Below are positions 8,643-16,411 of a stretch of 64,000 bases of DNA, in pieces (positions within the stretch are counted from its first letter, which is position 1; every line of letters starts with the position of its first letter). The notes below the pieces were generated by a model. The model was not told where the DNA came from. It made no database searches and was given only the letters and a program-made list of their open reading frames with translations. Origin of the DNA: an uncultured Subdoligranulum sp. GTDB lineage: Bacteria > Bacillota > Clostridia > Oscillospirales > Ruminococcaceae. Made by a program: the position numbers and the translations under genes. The stretch spans positions 1 through 64,000 of the forward strand of contig CALZZE010000013.1 of the NCBI GenBank assembly GCA_945830575.1. The letters run 5' to 3'.

Positions 8643-9374
8643 ATGCGGTACAGGAATTTAATTTTCGACCTCTACGGCACACTGGTGGACATTCACACCG
8701 ACGAGGATGCCCCGCTTGTGTGGCAGAAAATGGCGCTGCTGTACGGGTATTATGGCGCTCGTTACACACCGGAAAGCCTGCATGACGCGTATCTGAAGGC
8801 GTTGCAGGCGCAGAATGCCGCTGCGGGGCAAAGCTATGAGGGATACCCGGATTTGCCCATTGAACCCATTTTTGCGGGCCTTTTCACAGGCCTGGAGGAT
8901 GCTGAGGCAGCCTCGCTGGGGGCCATGGCAGCCCGGTTTTTCCGCGCTCTAAGCACAGACTACATCCGTCTTTATCCCGGCGTCAGGGAGGCTCTGGAGG
9001 CGCTGCGGAAGGCCGGATACAAGCTGTATCTGCTCTCCAATGCGCAGGCTGCCTACACGGCGCAGGAGCTTTGTCTGCTGGAGCTTGTGCCCTGCTTTGA
9101 TGCAATCTATCTTTCTTCGGATTATGCCTGCCGCAAACCGGACGCACGATTTTTCAAGGCGATGTTGGACGGACAAAGCCTTGACCCTGAAGTCTGCCTG
9201 ATGATTGGCAACGATGCCACCACCGATATTGCCGGAGCACGTGCTCTGGGCATTGATACGCTGTATCTGCACACCAATTTAAGCCCGGCCTGTGAAGGAA
9301 ATCCGGCCACATGGCGACTGGATGAGACAGACTGGAACCGTATTCTGCCGGAACTTCTCTCCATTTGCAAATAA
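8643..9374 (+). CDS. HAD-superfamily hydrolase, haloacid-dehalogenase-like
   Basis: 243 residues with all four HAD motifs: motif I FDLYGTLVD with the nucleophile at Asp9, motif II LLSNAQ, motif III lysine in CRKPDARFF, and motif IV IGNDATTDIAGA. The second motif I aspartate, the usual acid/base of phosphatases, is Tyr11 (DxYGT). That variant is found in haloacid dehalogenases and some uncharacterised HAD proteins, so a phosphatase role is not certain; the cap domain (about 20-85) is helical. GAGGG precedes the ATG. It may be transcribed from upstream of, or read past, the tRNA-Leu terminator; no clear promoter was seen. Its stop codon lies in a candidate promoter for spoIVB. Confidence 0.85.
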   Translation: MRYRNLIFDLYGTLVDIHTDEDAPLVWQKMALLYGYYGARYTPESLHDAYLKALQAQNAAAGQSYEGYPDLPIEPIFAGLFTGLEDAEAASLGAMAARFFRALSTDYIRLYPGVREALEALRKAGYKLYLLSNAQAAYTAQELCLLELVPCFDAIYLSSDYACRKPDARFFKAMLDGQSLDPEVCLMIGNDATTDIAGARALGIDTLYLHTNLSPACEGNPATWRLDETDWNRILPELLSICK

Positions 9375-9411
9375 ACATTTTCCCTCCTGCGCATACTGTA
9401 AAGCAGGAGGG
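9369..9411 (+). promoter_or_regulatory. HAD-gene terminator hairpin that also holds the spoIVB ribosome site; candidate forespore promoter
   Basis: CCCTCCTGC (9382-9390) pairs perfectly with GCAGGAGGG (9403-9411), followed by GATTTTT. The 3' arm is the spoIVB Shine-Dalgarno. In read-through RNA the site would be masked. AAATA (9369-9373), 18 bp, CATACTG (9392-9398) fits the sigma-G pattern GHATR-N18-CATNHTA at four of five and six of seven positions; a transcript from it would start near 9404 and lack the 5' arm. The hairpin is seen; the promoter is inference. Confidence 0.55.
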
Positions 9412-9418
9412 GATTTTT

Positions 9419-10621
9419 ATGCCCAAACCACTGCGCCGCCTGGTGGCGGCTTTGCTTGGCTCGGCGCTGCTGGCGGGCGGAACGCTGGCGGCGGTATCGG
9501 CATCTCTGCCGGATACCTTTTATACCGCAGGAGAACTGGAACTGGTCTCCATGCCGTGGCTCACCGTGCAGGAACGGGGTGCCAATGCCGCGCCGGCAGG
9601 CAGCACGCAAAAGGATACGAGCCGCAATGTGACGCTGGCGCTCTGGGGTGTAGTGCCGGTCAAAACGGTGCGCGCAGTGGCAGCGGAGCGCCGCACAGTG
9701 CAGGTGAGCGGTGAGCCCTTTGGCATTAAAATGTTTTCGGCCGGCGCGCTGATCGTTGCTTTTTCCGACCGGGTCACGGTGCTTGGAAGTGAGAACCCGG
9801 CCAAAGAAGCAGGACTGCGGCTGGGAGACCTGATCGTTTCCGCCGGCGGTCAAGCAGTGCGCAACAATGATGAGCTGGCTGCCGCTGTGGAACAGGCGGC
9901 GGGAGGTTCACTGGAAATTGTCTATCTTCGGGACGGACAGCAGCACACCTGCACGCTGACCCCCGTGGCAGACCGAACCACCGGCGTATACCGGGCCGGT
10001 GTGTGGGTGAGGGATTCCTCTGCGGGCATCGGCACATTGACCTTTGTTGACTCTTCAAAGGGAACTTTTGCGGGACTGGGCCACGCCATCAGCGACACGG
10101 ACACCGGCAAGAACATCACTCTGCTGTCCGGGGAGATCGTCCCGGTCATCATTACCGGACATGTGAAGGGGACAGCTGGTGCGCCGGGAGAACTGCGCGG
10201 AGAATTTCCCGATGCTGCCGCACTGGGTACTGTCCTTGCCAATGACAGTACCGGCATTTACGGCCGTTGGACAGGGCAGGACAAAGGACAGACGTTCCCG
10301 GTAGCGGAAATACAGGAGGTGACAACAGGGGAGGCGGAGATTCTAACCACCGTTTCCGGCTCCGCACCAAAACGATACAAGGTCGTCATTGAACGGATCA
10401 ACATGACGGCCTCGGACCCCAACCGCAATCTGCTGGTGCGCGTGAATGATCCGTCGCTGCTGGCGGATACCGGCGGCATTGTTCAGGGGATGAGCGGCAG
10501 CCCCATCCTCCAGAACGGACGGCTGGTGGGGGCCCTGACGCATGTGCTTGTCAACGACCCCACACGCGGCTATGGCATCTTTGCCAGAACCATGCTGGAA
10601 AAAGCAGATTCCATTGCCTGA
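9419..10621 (+). CDS. spoIVB: SpoIVB serine peptidase (stage IV sporulation protein B)
   Basis: Forespore-secreted S55 protease that, in Bacillus, cleaves SpoIVFA and so triggers pro-sigma-K processing. 400 residues: a basic N terminus and one hydrophobic signal/anchor (about 8-28), a PDZ domain around 110-180 (SENPAKEAGLRLGDLIVSAGG), then the S55 peptidase domain with the histidine in FAGLGHAISD and the catalytic serine in VQGMSGSPI. The start at 9419 has GGAGG nine bases upstream. Next to spo0A, as in Bacillus and Clostridium; recN, usually just upstream, is 18 kb away here. Confidence 0.95.
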   Translation: MPKPLRRLVAALLGSALLAGGTLAAVSASLPDTFYTAGELELVSMPWLTVQERGANAAPAGSTQKDTSRNVTLALWGVVPVKTVRAVAAERRTVQVSGEPFGIKMFSAGALIVAFSDRVTVLGSENPAKEAGLRLGDLIVSAGGQAVRNNDELAAAVEQAAGGSLEIVYLRDGQQHTCTLTPVADRTTGVYRAGVWVRDSSAGIGTLTFVDSSKGTFAGLGHAISDTDTGKNITLLSGEIVPVIITGHVKGTAGAPGELRGEFPDAAALGTVLANDSTGIYGRWTGQDKGQTFPVAEIQEVTTGEAEILTTVSGSAPKRYKVVIERINMTASDPNRNLLVRVNDPSLLADTGGIVQGMSGSPILQNGRLVGALTHVLVNDPTRGYGIFARTMLEKADSIA

Positions 10622-10682
10622 ACCGGTCATCCCGATGTGGAGCTGCGAAACAGAGGGAAGACTGGCCGATTGCCTGTTATCC

Positions 10683-10709
10683 TGTCGAAGAACAGAAAAT
10701 CCTGTCGAA
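10683..10709 (+). promoter_or_regulatory. Pair of Spo0A (0A) boxes upstream of spo0A
   Basis: Two exact copies of the 0A-box consensus TGTCGAA, at 10683-10689 and 10703-10709, in the same orientation and exactly 20 bp apart, that is two helical turns. They end about 30 bp before the -35 box of spo0A, a position suited to autoregulation by phosphorylated Spo0A. Confidence 0.8.
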
Positions 10710-10739
10710 CGATTCTTTGCAAAACCAATCTGGAAGGAC

Positions 10740-10768
10740 TTGCAAAAACTGGAAAAATATGGTAAAAT
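10740..10768 (+). promoter_or_regulatory. Promoter of spo0A
   Basis: TTGCAA (10740-10745), 17 bp, TAAAAT (10763-10768). A sigma-H-like pair overlaps it (GAAGGACTT at 10733-10741 and GAAAAAT at 10752-10758), but its spacing of 10 is shorter than the usual 11-12. Confidence 0.65.
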
Positions 10769-10849
10769 TTCCAATGTCAAAGGACAATACGATTCCGATG
10801 GAATTGTTGCAATGACCATATTTTACAAGATGAAGAGGAGACGCTGACG

Positions 10850-11608
10850 ATGGGAACGATCAAATTTGTGATGACAGACACCGGTGAACAGGTAACGGCT
10901 CTGTGCAAAAAGGCACTGGAAGCCAAAGGCGTGTCGGTGACCGTATGCGAAAAGAATGGTGCCCGTGCGCTGGAAACGCTGCTCAATGTGCACCCGCAGG
11001 CGGTGCTTTTGGATGCGTTCATGCCTGATCTGGATGCGATCACCGTGAAACAGCGCTACGAGGCACAGGACACCTCAGGTCAGCATACGGCATTCTTTGT
11101 CACCGGGGCCTTCCAAAGCGAGGAGATCGAGCAGGAGCTTCTGGATAGCGGCTTTTCCTTTTTCTTTGTGAAACCGTTTGACGAGAGTGTGCTGGTTTCC
11201 CGTGTGATGAAGGCGGCCAGAAACACCTCCCGTCCGCAGCCGCTCTCTCAGGACAGCGATGAGCTGACCGTCACCGAGATCCTGCATCAAATCGGTGTGC
11301 CGGCCCATATCAAGGGGTACCAGTTCCTGCGTGATGCCATTTTGCTCACCACACAGGACCACAGCTACATCAACGCCGTCACCAAGCGGCTTTATCCGGA
11401 AATCGCCAAGCGCAACGGAACCACGGCCAGCCGTGTGGAGCGCGCCATCCGCCACGCCATCGAGGTGGCGTGGGATCGGGGAGATGTGGACACCCTCAAC
11501 AGCTATTTTGGCTATACCATCCACAATCTGCGTGGCAAGCCCACCAACAGCGAGTTTATTGCGATGATCTCGGATAAAATGAGGCTTGATAAAAAGCGCC
11601 ATGCATAA
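10850..11608 (+). CDS. spo0A: Spo0A, master response regulator of sporulation, with altered receiver
   Basis: DNA-binding response regulator that commits the cell to sporulation. 252 residues: receiver (1-120), a short linker, then the Spo0A effector domain (about 140-252), which is almost unchanged from Bacillus (VPAHIKGYQFLRDAI, TTASRVERAIRHAIEVAW, KPTNSEFIAMISDKMRL). In the receiver the phosphoacceptor (Asp55 in AVLLDAFMPD), the switch Thr85 and Lys108 (VKPFD) are present, but the metal-binding acidic pair is reduced: Asp10 is kept and the next residue is Thr11. That could weaken Mg-dependent phosphorylation. GAGGAG precedes the ATG by nine bases. Two 0A boxes upstream imply autoregulation. 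Confidence 0.96.
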   Translation: MGTIKFVMTDTGEQVTALCKKALEAKGVSVTVCEKNGARALETLLNVHPQAVLLDAFMPDLDAITVKQRYEAQDTSGQHTAFFVTGAFQSEEIEQELLDSGFSFFFVKPFDESVLVSRVMKAARNTSRPQPLSQDSDELTVTEILHQIGVPAHIKGYQFLRDAILLTTQDHSYINAVTKRLYPEIAKRNGTTASRVERAIRHAIEVAWDRGDVDTLNSYFGYTIHNLRGKPTNSEFIAMISDKMRLDKKRHA

Positions 11609-11684
11609 AAACATCATACCATCATCAATAAATGGATATTCTGGAAAAACAGTGGTTTTTTGGGGATTTTTTTCGCAAAAAGCC

Positions 11685-11712
11685 TTGACTTTTTTCAAAA
11701 AGCTGGTATAAT
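11685..11712 (+). promoter_or_regulatory. Promoter of tRNA-Pro
   Basis: TTGACT (11685-11690), 16 bp, TATAAT (11707-11712). The gap from spo0A to here shows no clear terminator. Confidence 0.85.
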
Positions 11713-11743
11713 AAATAACGCTGACAGGACACAGCCCCAGTTT

Positions 11744-11820
11744 CCGGGTGTAGCGCAGTTTGGTAGCGCGCTTGAATGGGGTTCAAGAGGCCGTGAGTTC
11801 GACTCTCGCCACTCGGACCA
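11744..11820 (+). tRNA. tRNA-Pro (GGG)
   Basis: Acceptor CCGGGTG pairs with CACTCGG (one G-U), the stem CTTGA/TCAAG closes loop ATGGGGT giving anticodon GGG, and the T arm and encoded CCA (11818-11820) are intact. Confidence 0.94.
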
Positions 11821-11843
11821 GAATTGGGCTGAATGTCAGCCGG

Positions 11844-11876
11844 AACGCCGCGAATCGAAAGATTTGCGGCGTTTTT
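11844..11876 (+). terminator. Terminator of tRNA-Pro
   Basis: AACGCCGCGAATC pairs imperfectly with GATTTGCGGCGTT across a GAAA tetraloop, then T-rich sequence. Confidence 0.85.
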
Positions 11877-11893
11877 GTGTATTCATAAACCAA

Positions 11894-11934
11894 AACAAAC
11901 TGCCGTACAGGAATGAATTGTACGGCAGTTTGTT
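11894..11934 (-). terminator. Terminator of nadE
   Basis: A perfect 15-bp stem AACAAACTGCCGTAC (11894-11908) with its complement at 11920-11934. On the minus strand it is followed by TTGGTTT. Confidence 0.8.
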
Positions 11935-11942
11935 GCTGCTCC

Positions 11943-13856
11943 TTATTGCAGCGTTTCCAGCTCAGCCATCCAGAGGGTGTTGCAGGCATCGCTGGGCATC
12001 CGCCAATCTCCCCGGGGGGACAGCGTCACCGAACCGACTTTAGGGCCGTCCGGCAGGCAGCTGCGCTTGAACTGCTGGGCAAAGAACCGGCGGTAGAAGT
12101 TGTTCAGCCAGCGGAGAAGTACAGCGTCCTCGTAACGCCCGGCAAACGCAGACTTCGCCAACCGGTAGATTTTTGCGGGGCCGAATCCGAAACGGAGAAC
12201 GTAATACAAATAAAAATCATGCAGCTCGTAAGGGCCGACCAGCTGTTCGGTCTGCTGGGCGATTTCGCCGTTCTCGGAGGCCGGCAGCAGCTCAGGGCTG
12301 ACGGGCGTGTCCAGAATATCCAGCAGAACCCGGCGCAGTTCCTCCGTCTGTGCTGTATCCGCCACATACCGCACAATATGCCGGACAAGCGTTTTGGGCA
12401 CACCTGCATTGACGCCGTACATGCTCATGTGGTCGCCGTTATAGGTGGCCCAGCCCAGCGCCAGTTCGCTCAAATCTCCGGTACCGATGACAAACCCGCC
12501 GTGTTTGTTGGCGTAGTCCATCAGTTCCAGTGTGCGCACCCGCGCCTGACAGTTCTCAAAGGTCACATCGTAACAGTCAGCCGCCTGCCCGATGTCCGCA
12601 AAGTGGCTTGTCACCGTTTGGGTGATGTTGATTTCACGGAAGGTCACTCCCAGAACCTCGCAGAGAATTTCCGCGTTGGAGCGGGTTCGCTTTGTGGTGC
12701 CGAAACAGGGCATGGTAATGGCGGTGATTTCTTTGGGGTTGCGGCCAAGCACCCGACAGGCGCGGACTGCCACCAGAAGCGCCAGACAGGAATCCAGACC
12801 GCCGGAAATTCCCACCACAGCGCAGCGGGAATGGGTATGCTCCATCCGCTTGGCAAGGCCTTCCGCCTGAATGCGCAAAATCAGTTCACAACGCTCGGCG
12901 CGGGCGCCGGCATCCTGCGGCACAAAGGGGGCAGGAGAAATGGCACGGGTCAAAGTGACTTCTGTCATCTGAAGATCGAAGGGAACCACCGTGTGATCCT
13001 GCGGAGCCGTCTGGAAGGTCGTGTTGCGGATGCGCTCCTGCACCATGCGGCCAAGGTCCAGCTCGGTGGATGCGCTGCTGCTACCGAAAGGCGCAGACTG
13101 CGCCAGCAGCACGCCATTTTCTGCGATCAGATCATGAGCGGCAAAGGTCATGTCGGTGGTGCTCTCACCGTGCCCCGCGTCCGCATACAGGTAGGCACAG
13201 AGCAGGCGGGCGCTTTGTCCACATACCAGCTCGCGCCGGTATGCCGCTTTTCCGACCGTCTCATCACTGGCGGAAAGATTCGCCACCACAGTGGCCCCCG
13301 CAAGGGCGTGGGCACAACTGGGCGGCACAGGCGCCCAAAGGTCCTCACAGACCTCCGCAGCCAACACGAACTCCGGCATTTGGCGGCAGGCAAACAGAAG
13401 ATTGGTGCCAAACAAGGTCTCCTGTCCGGCAAACTCCACAGTCACAGGCTTGGTGGGGCCGGGGATAAAGTGGCGTTTCTCGTAAAACTCGCCGTAGTTG
13501 GGCAAAAAGCTCTTGGGCACAAGCCCCAGCAGGCGGCCGCCGCACAGAACGGCCGCACAGTTGTACAGTTTGCCGCCCAAGGGCACCGGAAGACCGGCCA
13601 GCGTGACCATGTTCTGTCCCTTGCTGGCGGCAACCAGACGGCGCAGACCTTCCTCGGCACCCCGGCAGAGCGTCTGCTGTAAAAACAGGTCGGAGCAGGT
13701 GTATCCCGTCAGGCACAGTTCCGGTAAAACCAGCAGCTGTACGCCCTCATCTGCACAGGCCTGCATGGCAGAAAGAATCTGCTCTGTATTGTAAGGACAA
13801 TCCGCCACGCGCAGGGAAGGGGAGATCGTGGCTGCTTTGATAAATCCGTCTTTCAT
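11943..13856 (-). CDS. nadE: Glutamine-dependent NAD synthetase
   Basis: Last step of NAD synthesis: amidates deamido-NAD using glutamine and ATP. 637 residues, the normal length of the two-domain form. The N-terminal nitrilase-type glutaminase (about 1-290) shows VLPELCLTGYTCSDLF with the catalytic Glu, a Lys in the PNYGEFYEKR region, and Cys in AEVCEDLW. The C-terminal synthetase has the ATP-pyrophosphatase loop VVGISGGLDS near 340 and TGDLSELALGW. Two upstream in-frame ATGs exist, but the promoter at 13888-13916 places the RNA start near 13880, so the ATG at 13856 with AAGGAT nine bases before it is chosen. Single-gene unit. Confidence 0.95.
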   Translation of the reverse strand: MKDGFIKAATISPSLRVADCPYNTEQILSAMQACADEGVQLLVLPELCLTGYTCSDLFLQQTLCRGAEEGLRRLVAASKGQNMVTLAGLPVPLGGKLYNCAAVLCGGRLLGLVPKSFLPNYGEFYEKRHFIPGPTKPVTVEFAGQETLFGTNLLFACRQMPEFVLAAEVCEDLWAPVPPSCAHALAGATVVANLSASDETVGKAAYRRELVCGQSARLLCAYLYADAGHGESTTDMTFAAHDLIAENGVLLAQSAPFGSSSASTELDLGRMVQERIRNTTFQTAPQDHTVVPFDLQMTEVTLTRAISPAPFVPQDAGARAERCELILRIQAEGLAKRMEHTHSRCAVVGISGGLDSCLALLVAVRACRVLGRNPKEITAITMPCFGTTKRTRSNAEILCEVLGVTFREINITQTVTSHFADIGQAADCYDVTFENCQARVRTLELMDYANKHGGFVIGTGDLSELALGWATYNGDHMSMYGVNAGVPKTLVRHIVRYVADTAQTEELRRVLLDILDTPVSPELLPASENGEIAQQTEQLVGPYELHDFYLYYVLRFGFGPAKIYRLAKSAFAGRYEDAVLLRWLNNFYRRFFAQQFKRSCLPDGPKVGSVTLSPRGDWRMPSDACNTLWMAELETLQ

Positions 13857-13887
13857 CTTTACGCCATCCTTTTTCATGGTTTCTCTT

Positions 13888-13916
13888 ATCATACCACAGC
13901 GGCGGCAAAGCCGCAA
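13888..13916 (-). promoter_or_regulatory. Promoter of nadE
   Basis: On the minus strand TTGCGG (13911-13916), 17 bp, TATGAT (13888-13893). Confidence 0.6.
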
Positions 13917-13930
13917 GTGGATGAAAGAAA

Positions 13931-13992
13931 TGTCAAGTATAAAGAAAAATAAGTATAATATACTTGACATAATGACAGGCGCATGCTATACT
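13931..13992 (+). promoter_or_regulatory. Promoter with 11-bp inverted-repeat operator, for the XRE/DUF6773 pair
   Basis: The promoter is TTGACA (13964-13969), 17 bp, TATACT (13987-13992). TGTCAAGTATA (13931-13941) and TATACTTGACA (13959-13969) form a perfect 11-bp inverted repeat with a 17-base spacer; the right arm contains the -35 box. A regulator bound there would block the promoter, so autorepression by the downstream XRE protein is likely (inference). Confidence 0.75.
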
Positions 13993-14022
13993 GAAACCAT
14001 CCCGGGAAAGAAAGGTGACCTT

Positions 14023-14226
14023 ATGGCCAAAAATCTGAAACTGAAAGCTGCCCGCGCCGAAAAGGATATGACGCAGGGCGATCTGGCGGCTGCTGTGGGT
14101 GTGTCCCGCCAGACCATCAACATGATCGAAAAAGGGGAGTACAACCCCACCATCCGTCTTTGCCGCGCCATCTGCAAAACGCTGGGCAAGACGCTGGACG
14201 AACTGTTTTGGGAGGAGGAACCATGA
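14023..14226 (+). CDS. Small XRE-family helix-turn-helix regulator
   Basis: 67 residues, nearly all helix-turn-helix: LKLKAARAEKDMTQGDLAAAVGVSRQTINMIEKGEYNPTIRLCRAICKTLGKTLDELFW, with the recognition helix SRQTINMIE. This is the short YgzD/cro-type regulator common in Firmicutes, usually paired with a membrane protein. AAAGGTGA precedes the ATG. The gene end overlaps the DUF6773 start by four bases (ATGA), so the two are translated together. Likely target is its own operator. Confidence 0.9.
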   Translation: MAKNLKLKAARAEKDMTQGDLAAAVGVSRQTINMIEKGEYNPTIRLCRAICKTLGKTLDELFWEEEP

Positions 14227-14678
14227 AGCTTTGGGAACGATTTTATTCAAAAAGAAATATGATGGACGAAATGCAGGAGCAAACCCAGCTGCACATTGAA
14301 TCCGGCGGCTGCTGGCTGGCCTTCTGGGGACTGCTTGCGGCAATGGCCGTGCAAGGGATTCTGCATTGCCCGCCGGCCTCCATGGCCGGGGAATGGGTGG
14401 TCTTTATGGTGCTGTGCGTGTATATGCTGGTGCGGGAGACTCGCAGCGGACTTTGGGACCGGCACCTGAAACCCAATTTGGGCACCAACCTGCTGCTCAG
14501 CCTGCTGACGGGAGTGGCCATGGCGGTGTTCGGTCTGTTCGCGTTTGATTACTGGAACTGGGTCTCGGCGCTGCTCACCGGCGTCGTCACTGCTCTGCTG
14601 GTCTTTGGCGGGCTCCAGCTGGGCGTGTGGGTAGTCAGCCTCCGCCGCAAGGAACTGGACAAGGAAGAAAAACAATAA
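14223..14678 (+). CDS. DUF6773-type membrane protein
   Basis: 151 residues with an amphipathic N terminus (KLWERFYSKRNMMDEMQEQTQLHIESGG) and four hydrophobic helices at roughly 30-48, 58-73, 88-107 and 115-137, ending in a charged tail (RRKELDKEEKQ). The domain architecture and the partner XRE gene match the DUF6773 family, which has no known function. GGAGGAGG in the end of the XRE gene serves as ribosome site. The gene pair probably forms a regulator plus membrane sensor or stress module, but this is inference. Confidence 0.8.
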   Translation: MKLWERFYSKRNMMDEMQEQTQLHIESGGCWLAFWGLLAAMAVQGILHCPPASMAGEWVVFMVLCVYMLVRETRSGLWDRHLKPNLGTNLLLSLLTGVAMAVFGLFAFDYWNWVSALLTGVVTALLVFGGLQLGVWVVSLRRKELDKEEKQ

Positions 14679-14688
14679 CGTAATCAAA

Positions 14689-14714
14689 AAGGCCGCCCGG
14701 CATCGGGCGGCCTT
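14689..14714. terminator. Bidirectional terminator
   Basis: AAGGCCGCCCG (14689-14699) pairs with CGGGCGGCCTT (14704-14714). On the minus strand TTTTTGATT follows, ending the lysine operon; on the plus strand it ends the DUF6773 gene. Confidence 0.85.
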
Positions 14715-14718
14715 CCGT

Positions 14719-15174
14719 TTACAGTTCAAACGCTGCTGTGAGCGCGTTCAGCGCGGCATCCTCATCCTGCTGGCGCACCAGCAGGGAGATATCCAGGTCG
14801 CTGGTGGTGATGAGCGCGATCTCCACACCCGCCTCCGCCAGCGCGGCCAAAGCCCGGGCAGCCACACCGCAGCTGGTGACCATTTCCTCACCAAACAGGT
14901 TGATTTTGCTGTACCCGCCGGAAATCAGCGGGGGATTCGCCTTGGCGGCGGCGGGAATGGCTTTCATCACCGCAGCGAAGTTGTCATAGCTGGTGGTAAA
15001 GCTGAAATCCACACTGTCACCACGGGGCGCACTCTGGCAGATCATATCCACCACAATGCCCGCCTTGGCAAATACATTCAAATGCTCTGCAAGGCTCTGG
15101 GCGCTGTACTGCGCGCCGGGAAAGGTCGTGAGCAGGATGTCCTGCTCACTGGAAATTTTGCTGACTCCGTACAT
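14719..15174 (-). CDS. Free-standing ACT-domain protein resembling the aspartokinase regulatory region
   Basis: 151 residues with two ACT-like repeats and no kinase domain. The first half (GVSKISSEQDILLTTFPGAQ onward) and the second (KINLFGEEMVTSCGVAARAL, then ALAEAGVEIALITTSDLDIS) match the C-terminal regulatory part of aspartate kinase, where these segments bind lysine or threonine at a dimer interface. As the last gene of a lysine-riboswitch operon it could sense lysine and act on aspartokinase or DapA; that is inference. The start at 15174 is chosen for AAGGGTGA upstream; an in-frame ATG 14 codons earlier falls inside the capA-like end. Confidence 0.8.
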   Translation of the reverse strand: MYGVSKISSEQDILLTTFPGAQYSAQSLAEHLNVFAKAGIVVDMICQSAPRGDSVDFSFTTSYDNFAAVMKAIPAAAKANPPLISGGYSKINLFGEEMVTSCGVAARALAALAEAGVEIALITTSDLDISLLVRQQDEDAALNALTAAFEL

Positions 15175-15187
15175 ACTCGTCACCCTT

Positions 15188-16411
15188 TCAATCCAAAACC
15201 AAAAATTCTTCATCAATGGAGGAGGTCAAAACCTGTTCAATGTAAGCGCGGCTGAGCTGGAAATTGCCATGCGCGGCGCCCAATTCATCGGTGTAATCCC
15301 GGTAAAGATAGACCCGGATGTTGCGGTAGGCGGCCTCATATTGGGTCACTACCGGCACCAGACGGGGATTTTGCAGCGCAATGGAAACGGTGCCGTCCGG
15401 CTGAGTGGTTTTTTCAAACGTAATGTCCAGCAGTGCGCCGATCATGGTGTCCTCGGTGGACTGTGCGCTGATAAAATTGCCCAGCGAATAGGTCACAAAG
15501 GCGGTGTGACCATCCGCGGCGGTCAGCCATTGGGCACTCTGGGTCACATGGGGATGGGTGCCAATGATGAGGTCGGCGCCCTGATCGGCCAGCCACTGGG
15601 CAGTCTGCCGCTGGAAATCATTGATGACGTGGCTGCCTTCGGTGCCCCAGTGGCAGCTGACGATCAAAACATCGCAGTTGGGCCGCATATCTGCCATCTG
15701 ACGGGCAATAATGTCCCGCTCAGCCAGCGTAACAACGCCATACTGACTGCCGGAGGGTGTGGGGATTCCGTTGGTCAATTCGGTGTAGGACAAAAAGCCG
15801 AAGGTGATGCCGTTTACTGTCTTGTACACGTATTCATCATAGGTGTCGAGGTTGTAAAATCCCATGGACACCGCATCCTCCGGCATCTGCGCCCAATGCT
15901 CCAGAGAAGCCGTGATGCCGCCGGCCCCCTTATCATAGCTGTGGTTGTTGGATAGGCTGAACACCCGGAATCCCACATCGTACAGCGCGTCGGTGATGTC
16001 GCCGGGAGTGGAGAAGCAGGGATAACCGCTGGGGTCATACACATCGTTGACCAGCGTTTCCTGATTCAGCCAGTTCAAATCGAATCCGGTGTAAAAATCC
16101 TTCAGATTGGCGTAGGCGTAGGAGAAGTCGTAGTAATCTCCGCCGCCCCGGGACAACGCCTGATTGTACAGCCCTTCGTGAATGAGGTTGTCGCCGCTGG
16201 CAGAAAACCGCACAGTCTCCACCACCGGCTGAGGCTCCGGAGTGGGTTCCGGCGTTGGCTCCGGTGCTGCGGGCTGCGGCTCCACGACCGCAGCCGCCTG
16301 CACGGCGGGTTTACCCGTAAGATCCAATCCCAGCAGGCTACCTGCCAGAACACCGCCCACGCCCAGCGCGATCACCAGACAGGCGGCAATTTCGTTTCCC
16401 TTCATTCGCAT
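15188..16411 (-). CDS. CapA-family (poly-gamma-glutamate synthesis-like) exported metallophosphatase-fold protein
   Basis: 407 residues: a basic N terminus and one transmembrane anchor (about 7-28), a Pro/Glu spacer of PEPTPEP repeats (about 48-65), then a CapA domain of the calcineurin-like fold. Visible metal-site segments are SASGDNLIHEG, LSNNHSYDKG, VSCHWGTEG and GTHPHVTQ, in the family order. CapA proteins act in capsule polyglutamate synthesis in Bacillus anthracis, but most clostridial members are single and uncharacterised; no capBC neighbours are here. It sits in the lysine/DAP operon with its start overlapping the dapB stop by ten bases, hinting at a cell-wall role. Confidence 0.88.
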   Translation of the reverse strand: MRMKGNEIAACLVIALGVGGVLAGSLLGLDLTGKPAVQAAAVVEPQPAAPEPTPEPTPEPQPVVETVRFSASGDNLIHEGLYNQALSRGGGDYYDFSYAYANLKDFYTGFDLNWLNQETLVNDVYDPSGYPCFSTPGDITDALYDVGFRVFSLSNNHSYDKGAGGITASLEHWAQMPEDAVSMGFYNLDTYDEYVYKTVNGITFGFLSYTELTNGIPTPSGSQYGVVTLAERDIIARQMADMRPNCDVLIVSCHWGTEGSHVINDFQRQTAQWLADQGADLIIGTHPHVTQSAQWLTAADGHTAFVTYSLGNFISAQSTEDTMIGALLDITFEKTTQPDGTVSIALQNPRLVPVVTQYEAAYRNIRVYLYRDYTDELGAAHGNFQLSRAYIEQVLTSSIDEEFLVLD

